Origin: PALSA-1196 sp036833805
GTDB taxonomy: Bacteria; Pseudomonadota; Gammaproteobacteria; Steroidobacterales; Steroidobacteraceae
Length of the DNA stretch: 18,609 bases
NCBI GenBank assembly: GCA_036833805.1
Contig: DAITPA010000037.1
Span: 1-18,609, forward strand
Direction of reading: 5' to 3'
Shown here: piece after piece, positions 1-10,101 of the stretch
How the letters are laid out: each line of letters starts with the position of its first letter
How positions within the stretch are numbered: the first letter of the stretch is position 1
The notes under the pieces: model-generated
What the model saw: the letters and a program-made list of their open reading frames with translations, nothing else
Database searches by the model: none
What the model was told of the DNA's origin: nothing
Position numbers and translations under genes: made by a program

Positions 1-84
1 TCATTCTCGGTCGATCAGCTCGGCAATCAGACGGCGCTCGATTCCGGCGGTGCCGTTAACACCCAAACCTGCTGGGGCAACTGA
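1..84 (+). CDS. 3' end of an unidentified protein (partial)
   Basis: The first frame is open from the window edge to a TGA at 82-84 and gives a 27-residue C-terminus, SFSVDQLGNQTALDSGG followed by AVNTQTCWGN. The start lies outside the window. The tail is rich in small polar residues (N, Q, T, G, S) and contains a single Cys close to the end, a composition common in exported proteins, but the stretch is too short to assign a family. It runs in the same direction as the CBS gene 109 bp downstream. It could also be chance open frame at the window edge. Confidence 0.4.
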   Translation, partial: SFSVDQLGNQTALDSGGAVNTQTCWGN

Positions 85-124
85 CGACGCGCGCGCCGCG
101 CTTGTAGGAATGGCCGCGCATCTC

Positions 125-143
125 GCCTGCTACCTGCGCAGGC
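125..143 (+). other. Small inverted repeat upstream of the CBS gene
   Basis: GCCTGC (125-130) and GCAGGC (138-143) can form a 6-bp stem with a 7-nt loop, 40 bp after the stop codon of the upstream partial gene. No T-run follows, so it is a poor intrinsic terminator. It could be a weak terminator, a regulatory hairpin or chance in GC-rich DNA. Confidence 0.2.
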
Positions 144-154
144 AGCGAATCGGG

Positions 155-160
155 GATAAT
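155..160 (+). promoter_or_regulatory. Candidate -10 element for the CBS operon
   Basis: GATAAT matches the sigma70 -10 consensus at five of six positions and lies 33 bp upstream of the ATG at 194, a typical leader length. No convincing -35 box was found 16-18 bp upstream, so this is a single-box prediction. Confidence 0.25.
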
Positions 161-193
161 CGCCGGTCTTAAAGCTCATAGGCGAAGCCGGAC

Positions 194-1579
194 ATGCCCC
201 TTCAGTCCTTCGACAATGCCGTCGACATGATCGGCAAGACGCCGCTGCTCGCGGCGCGACGGCTGTCATGCGCTCCCTGCACGCTCTTTCTCAAGCTTGA
301 AAATCAGAATCCCGGCGGATCGATCAAGGACCGGGTGGGGCTGTATCTCATCGAAGCGGCTGAGCGCGCCGGCTACATCAAGCCGGGCGGCACGCTGATC
401 GAGGCCACTGCCGGCAACACGGGGCTTGGGCTTGCGCTCGTTGCCGGGCAAAAGGGTTATCGCCTGCTGCTCGTCATTCCCGACAAGATGAGCCAAGAGA
501 AGATCTTTCACTTAAAGGCGATGGGCGCCGAGGTTGTGATGACGCGCTCGGACGTGCACCGCGGCCACCCGGACTACTACCAGGATCGCGCCGCGCAGCT
601 CGCGCGCGATACGCCGAACTCCTTTTACGTCAATCAGTTTGGCAATGAGGCAAATCCGCGCGCACACGAGCAGACCACGGCGCCGGAGATCTGGGAGCAG
701 ATGAGCCACGATATCGACGCGGTGGTCTGCGGCGTCGGCACCGGCGGCACGCTCACCGGCCTGTCGCAGTTTTTCGCGCGCACTGCGCCGCACGTCGAGA
801 TCGTGCTTGCGGATCCGGCCGGATCTATTTTTGCAGACTACGTAAAGACCGGAAGTCTTGGGCGAGGTGAGAGAAGCTGGCTCGTGGAAGGCATCGGCGG
901 CGATGCGATTCCCGCAATCTGCGATCTGTCGCGCGTCAAGAAGGCCTACACCATCGCCGATGCGGAGGCCTTTCGTACCTGTCGCGAGCTTTTGGCGAAG
1001 GAAGGCATCATCGCCGGCACCTCCACGGGTACCTTGCTCGCCGCGGCGCTGCGCTATTGCCGCGAGCAGACGCGCCCTAAACGCGTCGTCACGTTCGTGT
1101 GCGACAGCGGCAACAAATATTTGTCCAAGGTCTATAACGATTACTGGATGCTCGATCAGGGATTTCTCGAGCGCGAGCGCTACGGCGATCTGCGCGATCT
1201 CATCGCGCGACGCCACTGGGAGCGCGCTGCGGTGACCGTGGATGCGAGCGAGCCCGTGCTCGCGGCCTATCGGCGCATGAAACTTTACGATGTCTCGCAG
1301 CTGCCGGTGATGCGCGACGGCAGCATCGTCGGGATCGTCGATGAGGAGGATATTCTGTTGAATGTGTTCTCGAATCCGGAGCATTTCAATGAGCCCGTGA
1401 CGAACGCGATGGTGAGTCGCCTCGTCACGGTGCCCGCGGATGCGCCGGTCACGAGTTTGATGGCCGTCTTCAACCGCGGCATGGTCGCCATTGTCATGGA
1501 CGGCACAGCCTTTCTGGGGCTTGTAACGCGCATCGATCTTTTGAACTGGCTGCGCCGCAGGCAGACTCTTGACGTATGA
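194..1579 (+). CDS. Cystathionine beta-synthase with C-terminal CBS domain pair
   Basis: This PLP enzyme condenses serine with homocysteine to cystathionine, the first step of reverse transsulfuration, in the cytoplasm. The 461-aa product has a fold-type II PLP domain: the Schiff-base lysine is K45 in NPGGSIKDR (39-47), the substrate-binding loop is EATAGNTG (70-77), the phosphate-binding loop is GVGTGGTLTG (180-189), and the EGIGGD segment (232-237) and CDSGNKYLSK (303-312) are typical of CBS rather than plain cysteine synthase. Two CBS repeats follow (about 340-395 and 400-455), as in the vertebrate and yeast enzymes, where they are regulatory. There is no N-terminal heme-binding extension. 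The ATG at 194 gives a full-length N-terminus; the upstream Shine-Dalgarno is weak. The next gene overlaps by 4 bp (ATGA) and encodes the second enzyme of the pathway, which strongly supports CBS over O-acetylserine sulfhydrylase. Confidence 0.93.
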   Translation: MPLQSFDNAVDMIGKTPLLAARRLSCAPCTLFLKLENQNPGGSIKDRVGLYLIEAAERAGYIKPGGTLIEATAGNTGLGLALVAGQKGYRLLLVIPDKMSQEKIFHLKAMGAEVVMTRSDVHRGHPDYYQDRAAQLARDTPNSFYVNQFGNEANPRAHEQTTAPEIWEQMSHDIDAVVCGVGTGGTLTGLSQFFARTAPHVEIVLADPAGSIFADYVKTGSLGRGERSWLVEGIGGDAIPAICDLSRVKKAYTIADAEAFRTCRELLAKEGIIAGTSTGTLLAAALRYCREQTRPKRVVTFVCDSGNKYLSKVYNDYWMLDQGFLERERYGDLRDLIARRHWERAAVTVDASEPVLAAYRRMKLYDVSQLPVMRDGSIVGIVDEEDILLNVFSNPEHFNEPVTNAMVSRLVTVPADAPVTSLMAVFNRGMVAIVMDGTAFLGLVTRIDLLNWLRRRQTLDV

Positions 1580-2742
1580 GAGACAAGGATTCCAAGCACG
1601 CCTTTGCCACCCGCGTCATCCACGGTGGGCAGCGACCCGATCCCTTGACGGGGGCGGTCATGCCGCCGATCTACGCCACCTCGACCTACGTGCAGGCAAG
1701 CCCCGGCGTGCACAAGGGCTATGAGTACTCGCGCACCGCCAATCCGACGCGCGATGCCTTGCAGGCCGCGGTCGCAAATCTCGAGGCGGGCCATGCGGGC
1801 TTCGCCTTCGCCTCCGGCATGGCCGCCATCGCGACGATTCTGGAGCTCCTCGATGCCGGTTCGCACATCATCGCGATGCATGATCTCTACGGCGGCAGCT
1901 ACCGGATTCTTGAGAATGTGCGCAAGCGCTCCGCCGGTCACGACATCACCTTTGCGGATCTCACCGACCCGGGCGCGCTCGAAAAGGCGATTCGCCCGAG
2001 CACGCGCCTCTTGTGGGTGGAGACGCCGACCAATCCGCTTCTGAAGATCGTGGATTTGGGGGCGGTTGCGCAGGTCGCCAGGCGCCATCGGCTCTTGAGC
2101 GTGTGCGACAACACGTTCGCGACGCCCTTCATCCAGCGCCCGCTCGAGCACGGTTTTGACATCGTCGTGCATTCGACCACGAAATATCTGAATGGTCATT
2201 CGGATGCGGTCGGCGGCGCAGCGGTGGTCCGAGCAGACGAGGAATTGAAAGAGCGCATCGCTTATCTGCAGAACGCATTGGGCGGTGTCTCAAGCCCGTT
2301 CGATTCCTTTCTCACGCTGCGTGGCATCAAGACATTGGAACTGCGCATGCAGCGCCACTGCGCGAGTGGCCTGCGCGTGGCGCAGTTTCTGGAAGGTCAC
2401 GCCAAGGTCGAGCGCGTGTACTACCCAGGCCTCGCGAGCCATTCGCAGCACCAACTCGCCAAGGTGCAGATGCAAGGCCGTTATGGCGGCATCGTCACGG
2501 CCGTGTTGCGCGGGGATATTGAGTACACGCGCAACGTATTGGAACGCTGCAAGCTCTTCTCGCTTGCGGAGAGCTTGGGCGGCGTTGAGAGCTTAATCGA
2601 GCAGCCGGCGCTGATGACGCATGCCTCACTGCCGGCAGCCATGCGCGCATCTTTGGGGATCAGTGACAGCCTCGTGCGCCTGTCCGTAGGAATTGAAGAT
2701 CCGGATGATCTCATTGACGAGCTTGGCCGCGTGTTGTCTTGA
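1576..2742 (+). CDS. Cystathionine gamma-lyase / gamma-synthase family PLP enzyme
   Basis: A 388-aa member of the Cys/Met metabolism PLP family. Diagnostic segments are YSRTANPTR (51-59, phosphate binding from the neighbouring subunit), FASGMAAI (78-85), ETPTNPLLK (149-157), DNTFATP (178-184) and the PLP lysine K203 in STTKYLNGHSD. The length is normal for the family. It starts at an ATG overlapping the TGA of the CBS gene (ATGA), with no evident Shine-Dalgarno, so translational coupling is likely. Pairing with CBS suggests the lyase reaction (cystathionine to cysteine, 2-oxobutyrate and ammonia). Sequence alone does not separate this cleanly from cystathionine gamma-synthase or other gamma-elimination enzymes, so the substrate is inferred from context. 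Confidence 0.92.
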   Translation: MRDKDSKHAFATRVIHGGQRPDPLTGAVMPPIYATSTYVQASPGVHKGYEYSRTANPTRDALQAAVANLEAGHAGFAFASGMAAIATILELLDAGSHIIAMHDLYGGSYRILENVRKRSAGHDITFADLTDPGALEKAIRPSTRLLWVETPTNPLLKIVDLGAVAQVARRHRLLSVCDNTFATPFIQRPLEHGFDIVVHSTTKYLNGHSDAVGGAAVVRADEELKERIAYLQNALGGVSSPFDSFLTLRGIKTLELRMQRHCASGLRVAQFLEGHAKVERVYYPGLASHSQHQLAKVQMQGRYGGIVTAVLRGDIEYTRNVLERCKLFSLAESLGGVESLIEQPALMTHASLPAAMRASLGISDSLVRLSVGIEDPDDLIDELGRVLS

Positions 2743-2879
2743 AGACCCGGCGGTATTTGAATCGGATTGCCGGGCGCCTGTCATTTGATGCCGCGGTGCC
2801 GTTCTTCTCCGCAGCGGCCTATTTTCTGCCGGGCTCACGTTCCGCCGCGCTTGCCGCGGTCACGCACTACTCACGCTAG
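2739..2879 (+). CDS. Possible 46-aa small ORF downstream of cystathionine gamma-lyase
   Basis: A TTG overlaps the TGA of the preceding gene (TTGA) and opens a 46-codon frame ending in TAG at 2877-2879, filling the whole interval up to the convergent amine oxidase gene, whose 3' end it overlaps by 9 bp. The peptide would begin MKTRRYLNRIAGRLSFDAAV and continue with a fairly apolar stretch (PFFSAAAYFL) and an Ala-rich tail ending THYSR. About 33 of 46 third codon positions are G or C, similar to coding DNA here. The start is non-standard, no Shine-Dalgarno is clear and the family is not recognised. It may be a real coupled small protein, a degraded tail of an older gene or chance. Confidence 0.22.
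   Translation: MKTRRYLNRIAGRLSFDAAVPFFSAAAYFLPGSRSAALAAVTHYSR
2844..2860. other. Inverted repeat between convergent genes
   Basis: CCGCG (2845-2849) and CGCGG (2855-2859) form a 5-bp stem, 6 bp with the flanking G-T pair, around a 5-nt loop. It lies between the convergent stops of the gamma-lyase and amine oxidase genes. No T-tract flanks it on either strand, so any terminator role is weakly supported. Confidence 0.15.
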
Positions 2880-4220
2880 CCGACGCTTGCGGCGACGCTT
2901 TACCTGGTCCGCGAGCGTCTCGCGCGCGGCGCGGGCCCCGCTTTGCAGAGCGCCTGCTACGGTCGCGGTTTCTCCTTGCGTGTCGGTCGCTTCGCCGGCA
3001 AAGAAAAGTGTGTCCGCGATCGGTGCGGCAAGTTGTCGCCGCGCGTTACCGCCGCCCACCGTCACGTAGCTGTAGGCGCCGCGGGCAAACGGATCCTGCT
3101 GCCAGTCATGGTAGTAGGCAGCCTCAAGCTCTCTTTCGATGTGGCATCGTTTGCCGAACATCGTTTGCAAAGCTGCGACGGCTCGTCCCACGACTTCTCC
3201 GGAGTCGGCGTTGTTCGCAACGCGCAGTGCCCGCGGGCCGCCGGCCCAGGCAACCAGGAGCGGGGCGCGCAGCGGCATCTGTGTCCAGAACGTCGGAAAA
3301 TCAGCCTGCGGAGAATGAAAGAAGGCCGCGTCGCGATAGCGGCCGTCGTCGAGCTCCTCCCAGAATGGGCAAGCGAAGCGCAGCGTGATCTTGAGCACCG
3401 GCCCCGAGGCCAAGCCCTGCAAGGCGAGTTCTTTGTCAGTGAGTTGTGGGCTGAAGCGCACGGCTCCAGGCGCATTCGGCGGCAGCTGCAGCACGCCCAG
3501 GGGCAAAGTGATGATCGCGCGTGCGGCGCTCGCGTGGAACGGCTTGCCGATGAACGTGCCCGCGACCTCCACGGCACCTTTTGACCAGCGCACTTCGTGT
3601 ATCGCAGTCTGCAACCGCAGGCGGACGTTATCACTGCGCAGCGAATCGGAAAGGGTCGCGAGCAGCGCATCGTAGCCACCGAGAGGATGCGATTGCGGCG
3701 CATCGTTATTTAGCATCTCCGCAGTCCACTCCGCGGCGATCGCACGCGCGCTCGCGCGGCTGGTGTCAGCCGCGTCAAATCCCTGCGCCATCATCTTGGC
3801 GTATTCGCGCGCTGCAGGCGAGAGCTCCTCACTTTGATTGAGGAAGTCGTCGAACGACAGATCCTTCTCGGCAAGGACTGTACTGTCGCGCAGCGCCTTC
3901 TGCACTTCATGAAAGAATGCGTTCGTCGCTTGGAGTTTGCCGTCGTGCAGCCGCCAGTGCGTATCGCTCGATTCGATGGCGGTCTTGCCGCCCTTCGCGA
4001 GGTACGCCATGGTCGCGGGGGCATAACCGTGAATGAACTCCGCGCCGTATTCGATGGGCACAGCAAGGCCCGCGACGTGCTGCGTCCACATGCGCCCGCC
4101 GATACGGTCACGTGCTTCGAGGACCAGCACCTTGCGCCCGGAGTCGGCGAGCTCGGCGGCGGCGGCCAGGCCTGCACCGCCTGCGCCAATGATCAATACA
4201 TCACTTTGAGAGTCGCTCAT
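2871..4220 (-). CDS. Flavin-containing amine oxidase (FAD-dependent oxidoreductase)
   Basis: A 449-aa protein of the flavin amine oxidase family, which oxidises amines or polyamines using FAD and releases hydrogen peroxide. The N-terminus has the Rossmann dinucleotide motif GAGGAG (12-17), followed by VLVLEARDRIGGRMWT, the usual FAD-adenosine and GG segment. An EYGAEFIHG motif follows. The C-terminus has the second FAD-contacting segment LFFAGEATDTQGETATVAGA (from about 405), preceded by a DP-x3-GAYSYV segment typical of the family. There is no signal peptide, and the last residues are strongly basic (KRRRKRRLA). An upstream in-frame ATG at 4272-4274 would add 18 residues and overlap the divergent gene. 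The ATG at 4218-4220 is preferred because it places the FAD motif at the usual distance and leaves a 41-bp divergent intergenic space. The substrate cannot be told from sequence. Confidence 0.9.
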   Translation of the reverse strand: MSDSQSDVLIIGAGGAGLAAAAELADSGRKVLVLEARDRIGGRMWTQHVAGLAVPIEYGAEFIHGYAPATMAYLAKGGKTAIESSDTHWRLHDGKLQATNAFFHEVQKALRDSTVLAEKDLSFDDFLNQSEELSPAAREYAKMMAQGFDAADTSRASARAIAAEWTAEMLNNDAPQSHPLGGYDALLATLSDSLRSDNVRLRLQTAIHEVRWSKGAVEVAGTFIGKPFHASAARAIITLPLGVLQLPPNAPGAVRFSPQLTDKELALQGLASGPVLKITLRFACPFWEELDDGRYRDAAFFHSPQADFPTFWTQMPLRAPLLVAWAGGPRALRVANNADSGEVVGRAVAALQTMFGKRCHIERELEAAYYHDWQQDPFARGAYSYVTVGGGNARRQLAAPIADTLFFAGEATDTQGETATVAGALQSGARAARETLADQVKRRRKRRLA

Positions 4221-4249
4221 CGTCGTCGAATCGCCTTTTACAGGAACGG

Positions 4250-4255
4250 TAGAAT
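4250..4255 (+). promoter_or_regulatory. Candidate -10 element, possibly giving a leaderless mRNA
   Basis: TAGAAT (five of six matches to TATAAT) lies in the 41-bp divergent gap and ends six bases before the ATG at 4262, so transcription would begin at or next to the start codon. No good -35 box is visible. An AGGAACGG purine stretch at 4242-4249 is further from the ATG than usual for a Shine-Dalgarno. Confidence 0.2.
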
Positions 4256-4261
4256 GATCCC

Positions 4262-4819
4262 ATGACCGCCGCAAGCCATGTTCCCATTGCGCTCAATTGC
4301 CATGCCTCATCAGCCTGCGAGACCGTGCGCGCACTGCGTGTCGCGGTGCGCATTTTTGATGGCGGTCTCATGTTGAGCTATGTGCTTGATGCCGACCTCA
4401 GCCACTTGCGCATTCCGGCGGAGCACGCCGCACAGCGCGCGCACGAGCTTTGGACGCATACCTGCTTCGAGGCGTTCCTGGGTGAGGCAAGCTCGCCGGG
4501 CTACTGCGAGCTTAACTTTGCGCCGTCGCGCTCGTGGGCCATGTATCGATTCAAGGCGCGACGTGAAGGAATGGCGGTCGTCACAGAAGCGCGCGCACCC
4601 GAGATCGTGGTGCGGCGTTCGGCTACCGGACTTACGCTCGAGGCAATGGTGTTCCTACATGACTTAATTCCCTCGCGCGCGCCGCTCGTGCTGCGTATCG
4701 GGCTCGCCGCCGTACTGGAAGACGAGGATGGTAGGCTTTCGTACTGGGCTGCCCGGCATCCGCCGGGGAAGCCCGATTTTCATCACCGCGACAATTTCAC
4801 GCTCGAGCTTCGTTTATGA
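4262..4819 (+). CDS. DOMON-like domain protein
   Basis: A 185-aa protein with no signal peptide or membrane segment. It resembles the DOMON-like ligand-binding proteins sometimes called MurB-like: conserved blocks include ELWTHTCFEAFLG (about 60-72), YCELNFAPSRSWAMYRF (about 80-96) and the C-terminal YWAARHPPGKPDFHHRD (about 161-177). DOMON folds are beta sandwiches that bind sugars or heme; the ligand here is unknown. Its stop overlaps the start of the DUF1343/NamZ-like gene (ATGA), and I recall these two families as common neighbours, which suggests a shared role in cell-wall sugar metabolism. The family assignment is from motif memory; the function is inferred only from context. The start is fixed by an in-frame stop just upstream and by the divergent gene. 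Confidence 0.78.
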   Translation: MTAASHVPIALNCHASSACETVRALRVAVRIFDGGLMLSYVLDADLSHLRIPAEHAAQRAHELWTHTCFEAFLGEASSPGYCELNFAPSRSWAMYRFKARREGMAVVTEARAPEIVVRRSATGLTLEAMVFLHDLIPSRAPLVLRIGLAAVLEDEDGRLSYWAARHPPGKPDFHHRDNFTLELRL

Positions 4820-6024
4820 AATTCGGTCTTGATCGGCTGCTTGCCGAGCCGGCATTGCGCAAACCGTTGAAAGGGCGCCGGGTCGCGCTTCTGGCTCACC
4901 CGGCGTCAGTCACTTCTGATCTGACACACGCGCTCGATGCGCTCATGGCGCAGGGCGATGTGCCTATTGTCGCGGCCTTCGGGCCGCAGCACGGGCTGCG
5001 AGGCGACAAGCAGGACAACATGATCGAGTCGCCCGATTTCGTCGATCCCGTGCACGGCGTCCCCGTTTTCAGCCTCTACGGAGAGGTGCGCCGCCCGACC
5101 GCCGCGATGATGGACAGCTTCGATGTGCTGCTGGTGGATCTGCAGGACGTCGGCTGTCGCATCTACACCTTCGTTACCACTCTTCTCTATGTGCTCGAGG
5201 AGGCGGCACGGCTGGGAAAATCCGTGTGGGTGCTTGATCGGCCGAATCCCATTGGCCGGCCGGTAGAGGGGCTCTTGCTGCGCTCGGGCTGGGAGAGCTT
5301 CGTCGGCGCAGGCGCCCTGCCGATGCGTCACGGGCTCACCTTGGGCGAGCTTGCCCGATGGTTCATCGCAAGCGCGCAGCTCGACGTCGACTGCGAGGTC
5401 GTGACGCTTCAGGGCTGGTCACCGCAGAGCCACCCCGGCTACGGCTGGCCGTTGGGGCTTCGCAGCTGGGTGAATCCGAGCCCCAATGCCTCCAATTTGT
5501 GGATGGCGCGCGCGTACCCCGGGACCGTCATGCTCGAGGGGACTACGCTGTCGGAAGGGCGCGGAACGACGCGGCCGCTTGAGCTTTTGGGTGCGCCCGA
5601 CCTTGATAGCCGCTCATTGCTGGCCGAAATGCATGAACTTGCCCCGGATTGGCTCGCCGGCTGTCGCCTGCGCCCATGCAGCTTTGAGCCCACGTTCCAC
5701 AAGCATGTCGGGAAACTCTGCGCGGGCTTTCAGATTCATGTAGAAGACGCATCCTACGATCATCATGCGTTCCGGCCGTGGCGCCTGGTCGCGCTCACGC
5801 TCAAGGCATTGCGGCGCCTGCGCCCGGACTATCCGCTCTGGCGCGATTTCCCGTACGAGTACGTGAAGAATCGGCTGGCCTTCGACGTCATCAACGGCGG
5901 CGATCTTCTGCGCTCCTGGGTCGATGACGCACAAGCGACACCCGCGGATCTTGATGCTCAGGCCGCGCCCGATGAGGAGGCGTGGCGCGCCGAGCGGCGC
6001 AATGTGCTCCTATATGAGGATTAA
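4816..6024 (+). CDS. DUF1343 / NamZ-like protein (putative exo-N-acetylmuramidase)
   Basis: A 402-aa protein of the DUF1343 family, whose characterised member NamZ of Bacillus subtilis removes N-acetylmuramic acid from the non-reducing ends of peptidoglycan fragments. Visible family blocks are FGPQHGLRGDKQDNM (55-69), VFSLYGEVRRPT (about 84-95), LLVDLQDVGCRIYTF (about 105-119), VLDRPNPIGRP (about 138-148) and LEGTTLSEGRGTTRP in the middle. No signal peptide is present, unlike secreted NamZ enzymes, so it probably acts in the cytoplasm. The family's usual PEHG segment reads PQHG here (Q58), which may bear on catalysis. It overlaps the DOMON-like gene by 4 bp and abuts the S9 peptidase gene, a context compatible with peptidoglycan turnover products. 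Enzymatic activity is inferred. Confidence 0.85.
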   Translation: MKFGLDRLLAEPALRKPLKGRRVALLAHPASVTSDLTHALDALMAQGDVPIVAAFGPQHGLRGDKQDNMIESPDFVDPVHGVPVFSLYGEVRRPTAAMMDSFDVLLVDLQDVGCRIYTFVTTLLYVLEEAARLGKSVWVLDRPNPIGRPVEGLLLRSGWESFVGAGALPMRHGLTLGELARWFIASAQLDVDCEVVTLQGWSPQSHPGYGWPLGLRSWVNPSPNASNLWMARAYPGTVMLEGTTLSEGRGTTRPLELLGAPDLDSRSLLAEMHELAPDWLAGCRLRPCSFEPTFHKHVGKLCAGFQIHVEDASYDHHAFRPWRLVALTLKALRRLRPDYPLWRDFPYEYVKNRLAFDVINGGDLLRSWVDDAQATPADLDAQAAPDEEAWRAERRNVLLYED

Positions 6025-7974
6025 ATGGTTTCTTTGATTGCGCGCGCAGCGTTATTTGGCAATCCGGTGCGAACCCAAGCGCGCTTGAGCCCGGACGGCC
6101 GCTATATCTCGTTTCTCGCGCCGAAGGATGGCGTGTTGAACGTATGGCTTGCACCTTTTTCAAATCTGCAGGTCGCGAAGCCCATCACCGACGATAAAAC
6201 CCGCGGCGTCCGCGAGCACTACTGGGCGTTCACCGGATCGCATGTGCTTTACGTGCAGGACGAGGGCGGGGATGAGAACTGGCGCGTTTTAAGCGTCGAT
6301 GTCGAAAGCGGCGCGCAAATTGATTTGACTCCGATTGCCGGAGTACAGGCACAGATCGTCGGACTCTCCGCCCTCCGCCCGAACGTTGCGCTCATTGGGC
6401 TTAATGATAGGAAGCCCGAGTGGCACGATCTCTTTGAGATCGATGTTGTCACTGCGCAAAGGAAGCTCATCGAGAGGAACGATCAGGGTTTTGCTGGGTA
6501 CCTCGAGGATCTTGCGCTCGCTCCGCGGCTCGCGGTAAAGACCCGCGCTGACGGCGGCGGCGAGTTCTTTCGCCGCACGGATGCGGGCTGGGAGAGTTTT
6601 CTCCTGTACGGACAGTCGGATAGCCTTACCACGCGGCCGCTCATTGTCGAAAGCGCAGGCGCCGCGCTCATGCTGAGCGCTTTGGGCCGCGATAAGGCTG
6701 CGCTCATGCGTGTCGATCTTGCGACCGGCAAAGAAAGCCTCATCGGACAGAGTGAGCGCGCCGACGTCGCCGATGTGTGGCTGCATCCGCGCACGCGCGA
6801 ACTGCAGGCATTTGCGGTGGACTATCTCACAAGCGAGATCACGCCCTTGACGAGCGCGGCGGTGCTCGATATTGAGATTCTGCGGAGCGCGTTGGGGTCG
6901 CAGTTCTCGGTTACGAGCCGGACCCTTGATGACAACACCTGGGTCGTCGTCGTCGATGATCCGGAGCGCGCGCCATCGAACTATCTGTACGAGCGCGCCA
7001 GCGCTCGTGTGACGAAGCTCTTTGATCAGCGCCCGGAGCTTGCCAGTGCGCCGCTGCAGCGGATGCAGGCACTCGAGATCCGCGCGCGCGACGGGTTATC
7101 CCTCGTGTCCTATCTCACATTGCCACCGGGCTCATCAGGCGCGCGGCCCGAAAAGCCCTTACCCATGGTGCTCGATGTACACGGTGGTCCATGGGCGCGC
7201 GATAATTATGGGTTCAACGCCGAGCATCAGTGGCTCGCCAACCGCGGCTATGCGGTGCTGACGGTCAACTATCGCGGCTCGATGGGCTTCGGCAAGAGCT
7301 TCGTCAACGCAGGCGACGGCGAGTGGGCCGCGAAGATGCATGACGACCTTCTCGATGCCGTCGCGTGGGCGGTCGCCGAAAAGATCGCGCAAGCCGACAA
7401 AGTCGCCATTTACGGCGGCTCTTACGGCGGCTACGCGGCCCTCGTCGGGCTCACTTTTACGCCCGACGTGTTCGCCTGTGGCGTCGACTTGGTTGGACCC
7501 TCAAATCTCATCACGCTGCTGGAGTCGATTCCGCCGTACTGGAAGGCGTTCTTCGAGGACATGGCGCGCCGGGTGGGCGATCCGCGCACAGAAGACGGGC
7601 GAGCGCTTCTCAATGCGCGCTCGCCGCTTGCGCATGTTGAGCGCATCAAGCGGCCGCTCCTCATTGTGCAGGGCGCGAACGACCCGCGCGTGAAGCAGGC
7701 AGAAGCTGATCAGATCGTGGCAGCCATGACGGCAAAAAATCTTCCTGTGACCTACGTGCTCTATGCGGATGAGGGTCACGGCTTCGCCCGGCCGCAGAAT
7801 CGCCTGTCGTTCTACGCCATCACCGAAGCTTTTCTGTCGAAGTACCTGGGTGGCCGCTTCGAGCCTATCGGCCGCGACTTCGATGACTCAAGCGTCAGCG
7901 TCTCTGCCGGTGCGCAGATCGTACCGGGAATTGCCGCCGCGCTTGCCGTCCGACGTTCGAGCGGCGCAAGGTAG
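6025..7974 (+). CDS. S9 family (prolyl oligopeptidase-like) serine peptidase
   Basis: A 649-aa two-domain peptidase: an N-terminal beta-propeller (about 1-365, with WD40-like LSPDGRYISFLAP near the start) and a C-terminal alpha/beta-hydrolase domain. The catalytic triad is visible: S466 in YGGSYGGYA, D553 in VQGANDPRVK and H585 in DEGHGFARP. The arrangement is closest to acylaminoacyl-peptidase/dipeptidyl-peptidase-like S9 enzymes that cleave short peptides. There is no clear signal peptide, so it is probably cytoplasmic. The ATG follows the TAA of the NamZ-like gene without a gap, and GAGGA at 6016-6020 serves as the Shine-Dalgarno. The context might suggest turnover of peptides from the cell wall or from general proteolysis, but substrate specificity is unknown. 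Confidence 0.93.
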   Translation: MVSLIARAALFGNPVRTQARLSPDGRYISFLAPKDGVLNVWLAPFSNLQVAKPITDDKTRGVREHYWAFTGSHVLYVQDEGGDENWRVLSVDVESGAQIDLTPIAGVQAQIVGLSALRPNVALIGLNDRKPEWHDLFEIDVVTAQRKLIERNDQGFAGYLEDLALAPRLAVKTRADGGGEFFRRTDAGWESFLLYGQSDSLTTRPLIVESAGAALMLSALGRDKAALMRVDLATGKESLIGQSERADVADVWLHPRTRELQAFAVDYLTSEITPLTSAAVLDIEILRSALGSQFSVTSRTLDDNTWVVVVDDPERAPSNYLYERASARVTKLFDQRPELASAPLQRMQALEIRARDGLSLVSYLTLPPGSSGARPEKPLPMVLDVHGGPWARDNYGFNAEHQWLANRGYAVLTVNYRGSMGFGKSFVNAGDGEWAAKMHDDLLDAVAWAVAEKIAQADKVAIYGGSYGGYAALVGLTFTPDVFACGVDLVGPSNLITLLESIPPYWKAFFEDMARRVGDPRTEDGRALLNARSPLAHVERIKRPLLIVQGANDPRVKQAEADQIVAAMTAKNLPVTYVLYADEGHGFARPQNRLSFYAITEAFLSKYLGGRFEPIGRDFDDSSVSVSAGAQIVPGIAAALAVRRSSGAR

Positions 7975-7980
7975 GGTCGC

Positions 7981-10089
<2,109 letters not shown>

Positions 10090-10101
10090 TGCGCTCTAGG
10101 C

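Noticed and set aside
512..1384. 290-codon open frame on the minus strand inside the CBS gene
   Set aside because: It is antisense to a complete CBS gene with all PLP motifs; long antisense frames are expected in GC-rich coding DNA, and the translation shows no recognisable domain.
1285..2199. 304-codon minus-strand frame across the CBS/gamma-lyase junction
   Set aside because: It is antisense to two well-supported genes, with an Arg/Ala-rich low-information translation.
2943..3584. 213-codon plus-strand frame inside the amine oxidase gene
   Set aside because: It is opposite to a clear flavin amine oxidase with both FAD motifs; no domain is visible in the shadow frame.
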